Of a stretch of DNA of 35,357 bases, positions 1 through 11,800 are shown piece by piece; position 1 is the first letter of the stretch, and each line of letters begins with the position of its first letter. The notes under the pieces were generated by a model. That model did no database searches. It saw only the letters and a list, made by a program, of their open reading frames with translations, and was not told where the DNA came from. The DNA is taken from NCBI GenBank assembly GCA_002633005.1, contig NMRA01001221.1, forward strand, positions 1-35,357. Direction: 5' to 3'. This DNA is from Phoronis australis. Taxonomy: Eukaryota; Phoronida; Phoronidae. A program made the position numbers and the translations under genes.

Positions 1-750
1 TCAAACACTGAAAACCAGTATTCAAGTATGTTTGTACATTATACCAGCGCTTACTGAGCCGTTGGTTGAGAGACATCCAAATACTCTTGAAATTGCGATC
101 ATGCGTAGTCACCGGTCTCTTAAGATAGGATGAAAAGTTGTTATATTTTCGTGTTTTAAAACACGTGGGTTTTAAGGATCACTTCGTGTTTTAGGATTGT
201 GTTGATTTTGTAAAAGTAACATGGGAACTCTTGTGTTACTGTCGTCAAATTACTCTCCGTAAATCTACAGTTCAGACCAAGGCATTCTGCAGTGACTTTC
301 AGCTGACTTATAGAATGATTCAGGTTTGCTTAAAACTAAAAGATTCTAGCTTCTGATTTTGTCCAACGTGCACAACTTTGTCATTAAGATTCGTTCATGT
401 GAAGTTCACACATAGTTCAATGTTAAGAGTTACGGTAAACAAAACGACTGACACGACAAGGGTAACCAGGTATTAAATGTCACATTTCGTTTTGTTGCTT
501 CACACTTGAAGAATGGCTAAAACATCTCCCGTCTCAGAATGCAAGGTCAAAAACAAATAAAAAAGGATGTTTCAAGTTCTTTGTGGGCCTCTCCTGCCGA
601 GGGGGGATGCAAGTGGCGAAAATTTGTTAGTGTAGATGGCAGTCACACACAATAATTGCTCATTTACTGTTTTTTGACGGCCTTTCCAACTTGAGAGACC
701 ACTACTTCAGGGGTGTCAAAGTGGCAGCGGCAAAGCGAACTTTTGGACTA
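1..750. other. Non-coding flank or intron, no gene seen
   Basis: No Gly-X-Y coding stretch, RNA gene or recognisable transposon was found on either strand. It is probably intron of the collagen gene, because the first visible exon (2724) begins at a splice acceptor, so its upstream partner lies outside the window. The tandem array starts immediately after it. Confidence 0.5.
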
Positions 751-1720
751 TGTTGAATATGTTGAATATGTTGTACCTCAGTAGTTTTACCTTACTTCAA
801 GGTCTCCATTTGCAACATCTGTTGAATATGTTGTACCTCAGTAGTTTTACCTTACTTCAAGGTCTCCATTTGCAACATCTGTTGAATATGTTGTACCTCA
901 GAAGTTTTACCTTACTTCAAGGTCTCCATTTGCAACATCTGTTGAATATGTTGTACCTCAGTAGTTTTACCTTACTTCAAGGTCTCCATTTGCAACATCT
1001 GTTGAATATGTTGTACCTCAGTAGTTTTACCTTACTTCAAGGTCTCCATTTGCAACATCTGTTGAATATGTTGTACCTCAGTAGTTTTACCTTACTTCAA
1101 GGTCTCCATTTGCAACATCTGTTGAATATGTTGTACCTCAGTAGTTTTACCTTACTTCAAGGTCTCCATTTGCAACATCTGTTGAATATGTTGTACCTCA
1201 GTAGTTTTACCTTACTTCAAGGTCTCCATTTGCAACATCTGTTGAATATGTTGTACCTCAGTAGTTTTACCTTACTTCAAGGTCTCCATTTGCAACATCT
1301 GTTGAATATGTTGTACCTCAGTAGTTTTACCTTACTTCAAGGTCTCCATTTGCAACATCTGTTGAATATGTTGTACCTCAGTAGTTTTACCTTACTTCAA
1401 GGTCTCCATTTGCAACATCTGTTGAATATGTTGTACCTCAGTAGTTTTACCTTACTTCAAGGTCTCCATTTGCAACATCTGTTGAATATGTTGTACCTCA
1501 GTAGTTTTACCTTACTTCAAGGTCTCCATTTGCAACATCTGTTGAATATGTTGTACCTCAGTAGTTTTACCTTACTTCAAGGTCTCCATTTGCAACATCT
1601 GTTGAATATGTTGTACCTCAGTAGTTTTACCTTACTTCAAGGTCTCCATTTGCAACATCTGTTGAATATGTTGTACCTCAGTAGTTTTACCTTACTTCAG
1701 GGTCTCCATTTGCAACATCT
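751..1720. repeat. Minisatellite, 16 units of 60 bp
   Basis: Sixteen head-to-tail units of exactly 60 bp run from 761 to 1720, preceded by a partial start (TGTTGAATAT at 751-760). All units are identical except two: unit 3 has A for T at 902 and unit 16 has G for A at 1700. Because 60 is a multiple of 3, one plus-strand frame stays open through the array (750-1862) and would encode a 20-residue leucine-rich repeat, NMLYLSSFTLLQGLHLQH plus two leucines. I treat this reading frame as a by-product of the repeat: it lies in a probable intron, has no supporting splice structure, and the 902 change is non-synonymous. The lack of divergence implies recent expansion or homogenisation. Confidence 0.97.
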
Positions 1721-2723
1721 GTTCTCAGATTGCAAAATTGTGTCTATTTCTGCTTATATGGGCTGTATAACGAAGTCATTTTACCATATGAAATACTTTT
1801 GGTTCAATATATTGTCACTTTATGCGGTTTGTTATCGTGGTAAAGGTGGCGGCGATAAATGATAAATATGCCTGGACCACCAAGCTCTTGAGGCACACAA
1901 ACGTACAGAAGTACACGTATCTTTCATGGATTTTTTTTGTAAATATGACCACAGCCCCGGAAACCGCTTTCGCATTATATCCTGGTTCTCATTAATTTCC
2001 TCGCACATATTCACCAGTAAGACCGAGCTCAGAGGAGTAGGAGACACTTTTGTGCAATTCTCGATTGTCAGTCAGTAAAGCTGGGAGTCGAACCCGCGTC
2101 TCCCAAACGGGAGCCCGGAGCTCAAACTACTGGAATACACGGTTTTCTCATGGAAATGAGAGGCGGCGTACAGGTAAACAGAAACCAGAGCTCTATTTCG
2201 TAAAGTTACTGCATTTTAGTAAGGCAGGACCCTCAAATTGATCTTATTGCGTTTCAGGAACTTGGGAAATGCCAACGAAGCAACTGTCAATGCGAGGGCG
2301 TTAAAGGCGAAGAGGCAAGTGACGTCATTCTAGTTCACCTACGTATTGTGTAGTTCAAGACCAGTAAGACGCTTTTGAGTGCAAGCCGCCATGACGTCTA
2401 TGAAAACCACGGCATTTCTAAAATTTGTAAAAGAATTCCACTCATTTTCCCTTATTTATTTTACATTGGCTATTTTCCATTTGTCTATCTCCTAAGTTTT
2501 AAGTGAGATTTAATGTATCAGAAGTTTCTAGCTCTGATTTTAACGTGCAGTCTTAAGGCTTGTATTCTTTGATGCTCCCCAAATGTTGAACATGACATTG
2601 GACGAAATCGGTTATTATAATATTATGCTTTGACTTTTACGGCAACAGAACCCGAAATCAAGTCTTCAGCAACTAAGAAATCACTTGAGATTGTTCGTTT
2701 TTAATATCCTTGTTCTCATGTAG
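1721..2723. other. Intron before first visible collagen exon
   Basis: No coding exon is seen. The stretch ends in the acceptor TGTTCTCATGTAG directly before the Gly codon at 2724. A tRNA-like patch at 2080-2137 is listed separately. Confidence 0.6.
2080..2137 (-). repeat. tRNA-like fragment, possible SINE remnant
   Basis: Read on the minus strand, 2083-2095 gives GGGTTCGACTCCC, a pol III B-box with a canonical T-loop (TTCGACT) but only three paired stem bases. An A-box-like stretch (CAGTAGTTTGAGCTCC) lies about 30 bases upstream. No acceptor stem closes, so this is not a functional tRNA gene. A tRNA-derived SINE or tRNA pseudogene is the likely origin. Confidence 0.35.
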
Positions 2724-2858
2724 GGTCCGCAAGGTCCTGCCGGTGATCCCGGGCAGCGTGGCTTCGCTGGTTCTCCTGGAGCGGAGGGGCCTCAGGGTGC
2801 ACCCGGTGACCCGGGTTTGCCAGGATTTGACGGAGAGCGAGGCCCTCAAGGTGCACGC
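2724..2858 (+). CDS. Collagen exon a: 15 Gly-X-Y triplets
   Basis: 135 bp encoding 45 residues without interruption, from GPQGPAGDP to GPQGAR. Acceptor CATGTAG and donor GTAAGT. It starts with a complete Gly codon and ends after a complete codon (phase 0), the usual fibrillar/type IV exon layout. It is the first collagen exon in the window, and nothing upstream of it here is collagenous. Confidence 0.95.
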
Positions 2859-5800
2859 GTAAGTACAACCCCATGTGTAAATCGGTCAAAGTCTGCGGCA
2901 GACTTTATTGATGCGTAAGTTAACTGAGCTGAGGTTTTCCAGTTCACAACAGGCTAAACGTTTACGGCCTTTGCGTAGGCGACTAAACACAGGAAACTTA
3001 AGCCCAAACTTTTTGTAAGCGACTTGGAACGCAATCAATGACGACCAGCGAATTTGAATTACAGTCTTGTCAGTTTCCCAAAACCAGGAATTACTTCTAA
3101 CCTAAGTAAATTACAATATGGGAACAGTTTCAGAACAGTAAGTGTTTGAATTCAACAGTTAGAGAATTTGACATCGAAAGTCGCCGTTGGCGGGCGCATT
3201 AAGGCTTTAAATCCCAAGTTCGGTTAAACCAAGATTAAACTGGAAAATAGGTCCCACGTTACTTCAGCACGAACACCTGTTTCAATCATATGGATTTTTC
3301 TTGGCAAGATATAAAGCAGATCTTTTATTTCATTCGAATACTAAGTTAAATTAGCAATGTCTCTTTAGGACGCGTCGTAATTTTGGATACGACTTTATTA
3401 AAACAGTATTTCAACTTTTTAAACATAAATCAGGAGTTCCATAGTCGACAGTCATCAGATGCGCATGTGCAAATTCCCATGTGGTTGTCTCAGCAATCGC
3501 TAATAATAACTTGTTTAAAAATTCCTTATTTGTCTGAACTCAAGTTCTTTGACATGTGCCGTTTTCCATTTTAGGGATTGCCAGGAGAAAGCGGATTGCC
3601 CGGAAGCCCTGGAGAACGAGTTCGTATACCTTTCTTTACGTTGTTCACCTCACATACTCCCTGAAAAATAATAGACGTGACCCAGTATTTGCCCCAACGC
3701 TGTATTCTCTTAATCTCTAACAAATAAATCGCTGACTTATTTCCGAACGGACTGATTGCGACAATATGAAGCTTTGGCGTTTTCCATTCCGTGACTCTCA
3801 CTGTTTCAAACACCGGGGAATTTCCGAAAGAACCATCACCAAAAAGAGCAATGGTGTTTTTTCGGAAGCGAGGTTCGAAATAGCTCTCTCGGGAATGTGT
3901 GCATTTCGATCACATTATATCGAAAAAGTAAGCAAGATGTCATTTTGTCGATTTCGGCCGCCAAAAAGACCGCTAAATTAATTCAAATTTCAGTGTCAAA
4001 TGAAATGTCGTCGGACATATCTGTTATATTTAAATTGCCTCGATTGAAGTGGCACCCCCCTCTTATAGACGTACAGTCTTTCGCAGTGCTACGAAGGACA
4101 CTGCGGCACTGTGAAAAAATCTTACAATATAGTTTGTCATTGATTAACAGAACGCTTTTCCGATTGCTTAGAAAATACAATTCGGACACTTCGTTTGATT
4201 GACGTTGACAAACGCGTCTACTGAGGTATGCCTTTGCGGCTTGCTGCTGCTACAAGGCTAAAACGCATTCTACACGGAGTTCTTGTTTTCTAATACCATC
4301 AAGGTAACAAGGCATCATTTTCCACCTCAGTTCCGAACAATGGCTCGTTTTGTTAAAGGTCTTAGGCTACCCGCGGTCTAGCTACATGTGAGAAAGTCGA
4401 AAGCACGCACGTCATGAGAATGTATCGTTACGTTTTCTGTAACAACGTAACGTGTTATTTAGCCTTGCTCACATCCACGCTTCACGATCACCTTCATAAA
4501 CCATAATCAGTGAACCGTGAGACCATAAAAATCGAAGTAGCGACGGTCATGCATTGAAAGCGAAGCGCGTGATCACACTAGCTTCCTTAGCAAGATTCTT
4601 TGGTCTACGGAACTCTATCTGGACTTGAAACTTTTGGCAAAATTAGACCCATATGCTTACGACTAACGTCATCCTAACTGTGGCATGCTCGCACACGGGT
4701 TTCTGCATGTCGTTTATCACCCTTTACAGGGTCTTCCACTGAACTGTGACGCTGTGCCAGAACACGATATACCCTCCTACAATATGTTTTTGAAGCCCGC
4801 GACGGAATGAGGGTGCTGCTTGTAGGCCTAGACAATGTTTCCAAAAGAGCCCCATGAGTTCTCTTTTTGGACTCAAAGTCATTTCAGAATAATAGAAATC
4901 CTCGGTAGGCCCTATAGCAACCTGATAATTGCTTCGTATTTGGTGAAATAAAAATTGTGACGTACGTATATTCTTTAGGCTTAAAAACATTTTATTAGTA
5001 AGCCAACATTAGCATATACAATTAGATGCGGTAAGGTTATCTGCCTACAGTGTTGCAGAAGGCATAGCATCATTTAATTGTTGAAATATCGGGCATCAAC
5101 AGCATTGCCAAACAGCTATTTTCGCTTTCTATAACTGTGTTTTATCTCTTTTGCTCCCCTTTCCAGTAAACTGTCTCTTTTTCCGAACTACTTTTGAGCA
5201 GACTCACGAAATGTCATCATTTGTCAGTTCTAGGTGAACCGACTCGTAGACCAGCCTCGTCCCCAAGCCTCAAAATGGCGCTGATCGGTTTAGCCATTTG
5301 AGAACAAAGAAAGTAAATGGCAGACTATGAACGGTTTTTTGCCTTGTCAGTGACGTGGCAGCAAATATTTCGTTTCTGCAGTCACGGTTTAGTAGCCGCG
5401 TGCTTGAAGCACATACATATACAGTGTACAGATGTACACACATCTGGCCGATTTAACCAGTGTGTTATTCATACTGTGTGAATACAGGACAGTATCGTAA
5501 ACAAAAGTCAGTGACTGTAGAAAAATGAACTCTGAAAAGGCACAACCACAATTTTCTGATTCGCATTTCTTGAACATGAATTAAGCACCGATTTATCTGT
5601 ATAACAGACTATGTACACATTTACACTTCCTTCATCAGTCATGCCAATTTGTTTACGTGAAATGCTACCTGTGGAGAATTAGACCAGCCAATCAACAACG
5701 CCGGTGTAAAAAATTACCGAGTAAAACTAAATGATACTTGCGTGTTCACCTAGCGGACAAGCTGGGAACCAGCGAGTTTGAGACTAAGCCTCAAATGTCT

Positions 5801-8800
5801 AAACCGATCAGCGCCATCTTGAGGCTTGGGGACGAGACTGACTCGTGGACGAGACGACCTCGCTACCTGGGCTGAGTTGAATAAAGCTTAAAAAGTCATC
5901 CGCTGGATAAGTTTGATTGTTGCATGACGTCAGGTGCATTGTTCAACAATAACAACGTGACGCGTGATAATGCGACTCCATTGTTGCTATACGGCGTATA
6001 ACTTTTTATGCAACTGGGCCCAGGTGACTGGGCTTAAAGGAGAATGCCACCCCAAAACAACCTATTTTGTATCAATTTAGATGGAGCAGTTCCACTCGAT
6101 AATAGCAAGTTCAGTTGTTTTACCTAACACCTAACGGTAGACGGAGGTGCTGAATTCGTCAGAGAAATCATTGTCGACGAAATGCCGGCCACAGACGCGG
6201 AGATGTTTCACGGCCTCATACTTGCTATTAACAGCGTACTTTTCATTCTTCACTAGAGCGAGCCACTTCCTAAGCATTTTGGGGCTGTCGAGGAAGTCGA
6301 AAATAAACGATATACCAGCTTTCTTTGCAGCTTCATAGTTCGGACAAGCGGGAACGATGCACCGCAATATAGCGGCATTCGCTCTGCAGACGAACCACTG
6401 ACGTCGCTGCGTCGTTACTCACTTTCCTCACAGGTTAACGCTACACCTCACGGCAAGGTGAGGTCAACCGTGTAAGAGGCCATGTGCATATAGACCGATT
6501 AAGACGGTAAAAAGACTAATTAAATCGGGTGGCATTCTCCTTAAAACTTGGCTCTGTCTAAGAATGAAACTTAAGTAACAGATTTAGTATGGGCATAGTC
6601 ATAAAGACACATTTAAATACTGCTGAAAGTCACCAAATGAGAAAAAATCGTCTAACTTTGTGCTTGATGTTTTAGGGTCTTGATGGAAGAGTTGGTCCCA
6701 TTGGAAATCCTGGTCTTCAAGGACCCGAGGGTCTCCCTGGACCACCGGGATCAAAAGGATCACCAGGCAACACGGGGCCCCCAGGTTTAGATGGATTTCG
6801 CGTGAGTATATCACGGGAGTTCCGAGGCACGAAATTTCAATAACTAGGTTTCAAGAATGCACTCGAGACTATTTGTAGCAGTATGATTAGGTCGTATAGG
6901 TTATCCTTGACTGATTTTAAATCTGCAAGTTACTTACTTCTTGCATTATACAGATAGAAATAAAAATTGTCGAAAGTTCATTCTGTGTAAATACAGATTA
7001 CATTTCTGAACATATACTTGTTAGACTGATTCAAGTCAGGAATTATTGTTGCCATGTCTTCCTGCTTTCAGTTGGGTATGTAGTGGGGCGGTAGCCCTGT
7101 AATGTGCAGCACCGATTGGGAGTTGGCCGCTCAAACGACCGGGGCAGCACAAAGGTGTTGACTATTGGGCCCGAGTGCCGCAAAAACGATCGGCGCAAAA
7201 GTATCCAGTGTTCACATAGACTCAGTGTTCGGGGGCACTCCGTCTTGTCAACTGTCTTAGTTATGCCATGGACTGATAAGACTTCNGCCAATTCAAATAA
7301 AACGTCATTCATTTGTCACACTAGTTACCCGCAACTACTCGAAGTAGAAGTAATAACAATTACGCACTTGATGAACCCCCACTCATCATGCATCCACGAT
7401 TGGAAACTAAAGCAGAAATAATGGTTTTAGATTTTATTTTTATTTTCTTAAATATTTTTAAATTTACCTCTTACATTGTTTCAACAATGAGGTTGTCGAA
7501 AACATTTTTTTGGATTGCCCAACAATTACGCGCGCAACAAGAACTATGAATGCTCTCTCAAGTCACCACGTCAGCAGCTAGTACCTCCAAAGTCAGACCT
7601 TGCGAGCGTGACGAAATAGCATCTCAACGCATTTCAAATGAAAGCTAGTGGAATTTTCATTTGCGTATTGTAGAATACCTTTTATTTTAGGGTTTGCCCG
7701 GAGAGCCTGGACTAAACGGTATAGATGGTGCTCCCGGCGTGCGAGGAGGCCCAGGACCTATTGGTTTGCCCGGCATACCCGGGTGTGACGGTGCCAAGGT
7801 CAGTTTAATTTTAAAATATCTAAAATGTAGAGTATTAGAGAAGAAAAGCTCATGAATGTTATTTTTATCTAAGTTCAAGCATGCTGGCAGACTTGTTGAG
7901 TAGACCAGTGAATTTAAAGTGCAGTTGTTGCAATGTACTTTTAGAAGGCCAAAGTAAAGTGCCTACCGTTTTGGCGAATTTCAATATCACTGTCTTAATA
8001 ACATGATTGCTGTTATTATTACTACCATCATATTTATTATTATCATTATCATTTTTATGGTTATCATTATTAAGTGTGAAGTAAGATATTTTTAAAATCT
8101 GCAGCCAGGATAGCATGTTATTTGAAGTGTGCTATGCAATAAGCCTGTCCTAAAATAGCGATTATTATTATTCTGTGGCAATGCTGACGCAAAGCTATTT
8201 GAAAACAGGCAGATATCAATGCTCGATATGCTTGCTCTTTTATGCGCCCAGATATTTATATGGACGGATGTTCATGCAATTCTGTAGATATGTTCAATTT
8301 ATGGATGGGAGACGGTGTGACTGAATTTTCGGACGGATCCGACTACCGGTGTGCCCCTAGAGACAATTTCATAGAAATGCAGTCGAATTGAGTTTTTCAA
8401 TATCTTTTAGGGTGATCCCGGCTCTCCTGGAGATCCTGGCCCTGCGAATGGTCCAGCGGGTCCCAAAGGAGAAACTGGACCTCCAGGTGAGAGTGGTTTT
8501 GAATCGTCTGATCCAAGACGCACTTTAAACTTAAGACGTTGGTGTTGAGCCAAACGAACTCAATACAGCAGATTTAAACCACGTTCTAGAGTTAAAAACA
8601 GCTTTCACCAGAAGCGTAATTTGGCCTTCCAACTCAACAACATGTCATTTATATGCTAGGAAATCTTTATAAAAAGTCATCTGACATTACCCTGATGGTC
8701 AAACTGCCTTGCTGAGTGAATCCGACGTGAGAAGTAAATACACAAAACGAGACATTATTCCTCATTATACGCGGAATAATGTCGAGTGGGATATTACTTC

Positions 8801-11800
8801 ATCTACGCCAATCATGGTACGTTTTGTATTGATCCCATACGCTTCGAATTCCTACGTTTCTTTCATTTCTTCGCAGTGTTTTAAAATACTTCACTCAGAC
8901 TGTTCACATCCTATATGTATGTACTTGCGCGTCAGGTTGCAAGTTTTCCTAGAAAATTAAACAGTTTTAAAAGTAACGATATATTACTTGAAAAGAGATA
9001 ACAAAGACGAAAGCAACGGAAACTGTGCATTGAACTTGTAACATCTCCTGAAAATAGTTCAATAACAACATCTGATATTATAGTTACCGAGGAATCGACG
9101 CCTGAGTTGCAGACGATATAATATTTAGCAATTGAAAATTGAGACAGAACTGTCATATAATTAACAGTCCTGTTCTAGATGTTGCGATTGGGACCTGATT
9201 GCATGTTGAGTGTTATTTACACTCCTGCAATTCTATGACTATTTCCGTAAAGTTTGATGATCGAACCAGCTAACGACGTCGAGTCGACATTGACCTACCT
9301 TTTGAACTTTCCATGTCAGAGGTCACTGTTGAAGTAGTGCGGGAGGTGAATACGGAAAACATTATTTCATGGCCTTATTGCACTCGACTGATTCAACGCG
9401 TGTGGGATACGCTAATGGAACTGACCTAAAGCAATGTTAGCATATCAGTTTTCCTGATCGAAAGCTAGAAACCATTTGAGTAATCTGAGTAAGGAACGTG
9501 ACGAGAACTACGAGTAAGTGGCCTAAATCAATGTGGTGCGCTTGCAATTATAGTCAGCGCCATCAGTGTTTACACATTTAGAAAAAATTGGAAGGTAAGT
9601 AATCTCACCATACCTGAGGTAAATCCTTCAGATAATTCACACGGGAAGATAGATTATTAGTACTGAATAGTTTCAATACGTCTGAGACTACACATGTAAC
9701 TACCCTACCGCCAGTATCGAATCAATATTAAGTAATTCTCTATCTAGTTTGCTTTCATCAAATTCCACTGTTTATTAGATGTTGCGCTATGTTTCGTTAG
9801 CGACAAGAGCTGAACTTGAGTTGTACGCTCATAGCTGTTGACAGTAATTATTTTTCAGGAAATCGATTGCCACTGCCAAGATTTAAATTCACGATACTCA
9901 TGGTGAAACGTCGTATAGGATCAAGGTTGGGGCCTAACTGAATAACATTAATCAATCTCAAAGTTTGTTCAGTACTTTTGCAGTGCAATGTCATTGTATT
10001 CTCTTAAATGGTGAACTTCATAATAGTGTTGAAGTCCATAAACCAAATGAAATCTGTCCACAGGAATTTGCAGAATGGTGGAATAATTTGTATGACCGTT
10101 ACTACTCAGATAGTATAAACAATAATTGTACGCGGTCTGGCTGGCATTGCACCAGAAGTACGCAGGCCGCTCAGGTGGACCGATTGCACTGATCAACTGA
10201 AACCATTCTTGTGCTTTACTGATGTATCGTTAAAACCGAGCTAAGGAGCTAGAGACCTGACTCAAGGGTCTAGCAATTTGCCCCAGTGGAACTTGAAACC
10301 ACAAAATCCAATAAAGGAAACCGACATTTTTCACGCTAGGACACACTGCCTCCTTACTGAGATTTTAGGTCTACAACCGGAATTCTAAACCTATCCATAC
10401 CTGCAAGAATTGTGAAATTGTTAGTTTTCCATGGTAGGTCTCCCTTCTGACTCATGGTTGTTTTAATAAAGTCCAATGAAGATGTAGTAACCAATGTTGT
10501 TATCGTATCATTTTTCAGGAGCTCCCGGAAACAACGGTAGACCTGGCTTGAATGGCTTAGATGGAATTCCGGTAGGCATAGGATTCCTAAGAATCACTTT
10601 ATTAAAGTGTTTTTCATGTAAATTCACCCAGGAGAGGCATATTGGACTTCTTCCGTACGATTCATGACGTGATATTGAGTTTCTATCAAACTTAATGCAT
10701 TTATTTATGTGGTATGCATTCGTACAATTTTGAAATGAAAGCGCGTGCATTTTTCTCGTTCATATTGAAAAAACATTCGAAGAGTGTAATCGTCTTCGAA
10801 CACTTTACGCATGAATATTAAAGTCGATAATGTGAACACGTTCGCTTGCCACTGAGCACTATAGGATGTTATCACTGCATGGGGAAAATGTTTGCGATCG
10901 CTAAAAAACGGCATGTCGGAAAGTTTATGAAGCTGCACGTCCACATGCTGAGCTGTCCGAAAAGGAAATTGGATTAGACCTTCTCACTCTCATAAAATCA
11001 GTTTCACTACATTCCTCACCGTTACCAATAAGAACATTAAAGCCATCTGCTACACAAGAAAAGGTTTCAGAATTGATTGGGGTTGGTCAACCCTAAAATT
11101 GTGAATCTGTCTAACGGTCAAGAAAGTTTGGCATCTTTTCTCCACTCTTGCACTGGGGCAGCAGGGAGATTATGATTCAGAACAGAAAATGCCGATTTCG
11201 CAATTCTTTGTCGTTTCTGACACCTCGAATTTATCCGATGGAACTACCAAGGCATAAATCCATCTCTTCGCGGAATTTCTTTACCCAAGATAAACTTCAT
11301 CGAGTATGCTTTCTGAAAATCATGCATTTTTGTCAAGTGATCCGAGACTGCGTGGTCGGAAGTTTGGGATTTCAGATACTATTCATTACTCGATTTGTGG
11401 TCTTGACGCCACAAAACGGCAGTGTGCATGTCTACCTCTCAACGAGAGTCCGCGAGATATTATGGCTGCTATAAACCTGACTTTTGTCAAAAAATCATTC
11501 TGATTAAAAGAACGTACCGTCATAAAATTGATCCTTACTCGGACAAGAAGAGACTCTTTACATGCGAATTCACTTTTCGTAACAAATCGAGACAAGTCTC
11601 AATATAGTCAAGCCGAGATTTCATATCAACCTGAATAGGTCGAGACAAGTTTCGTAGCGATTGAGAAGTGTAAGACGAAAGTGTGTTTGGCTGAAGGCAG
11701 GTTACTTTAAATGAAAACTTTCTACGCAGGGTCCGGCAGGTGACGTTGGTTTACCTGGTGACCCGGGTCCCGCAGGTGAAAAGGGAGAACAAGGCCCACC

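Noticed and set aside
750-1862. 370-codon open frame as a leucine-rich repeat protein gene
   Set aside because: It is the minisatellite read in an open phase. It has no domain, sits in a probable intron, and shows no sign of synonymous bias among units.
2080-2137. Functional tRNA gene on the minus strand
   Set aside because: T-loop and B-box are good, but the T-stem has only three pairs and no acceptor stem closes; kept only as a SINE-like remnant.
4078-4095. 18-bp match CTTTCGCAGTGCTACGAA, inverted at 18456-18473
   Set aside because: Exact, but it does not extend clearly on either side. It might be a trace of the Penelope-like 3' region; too short to call.
9965-10196. Overlapping 75-codon frames on both strands in a collagen intron
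   Set aside because: Similar length on both strands, no domain, no splice context.
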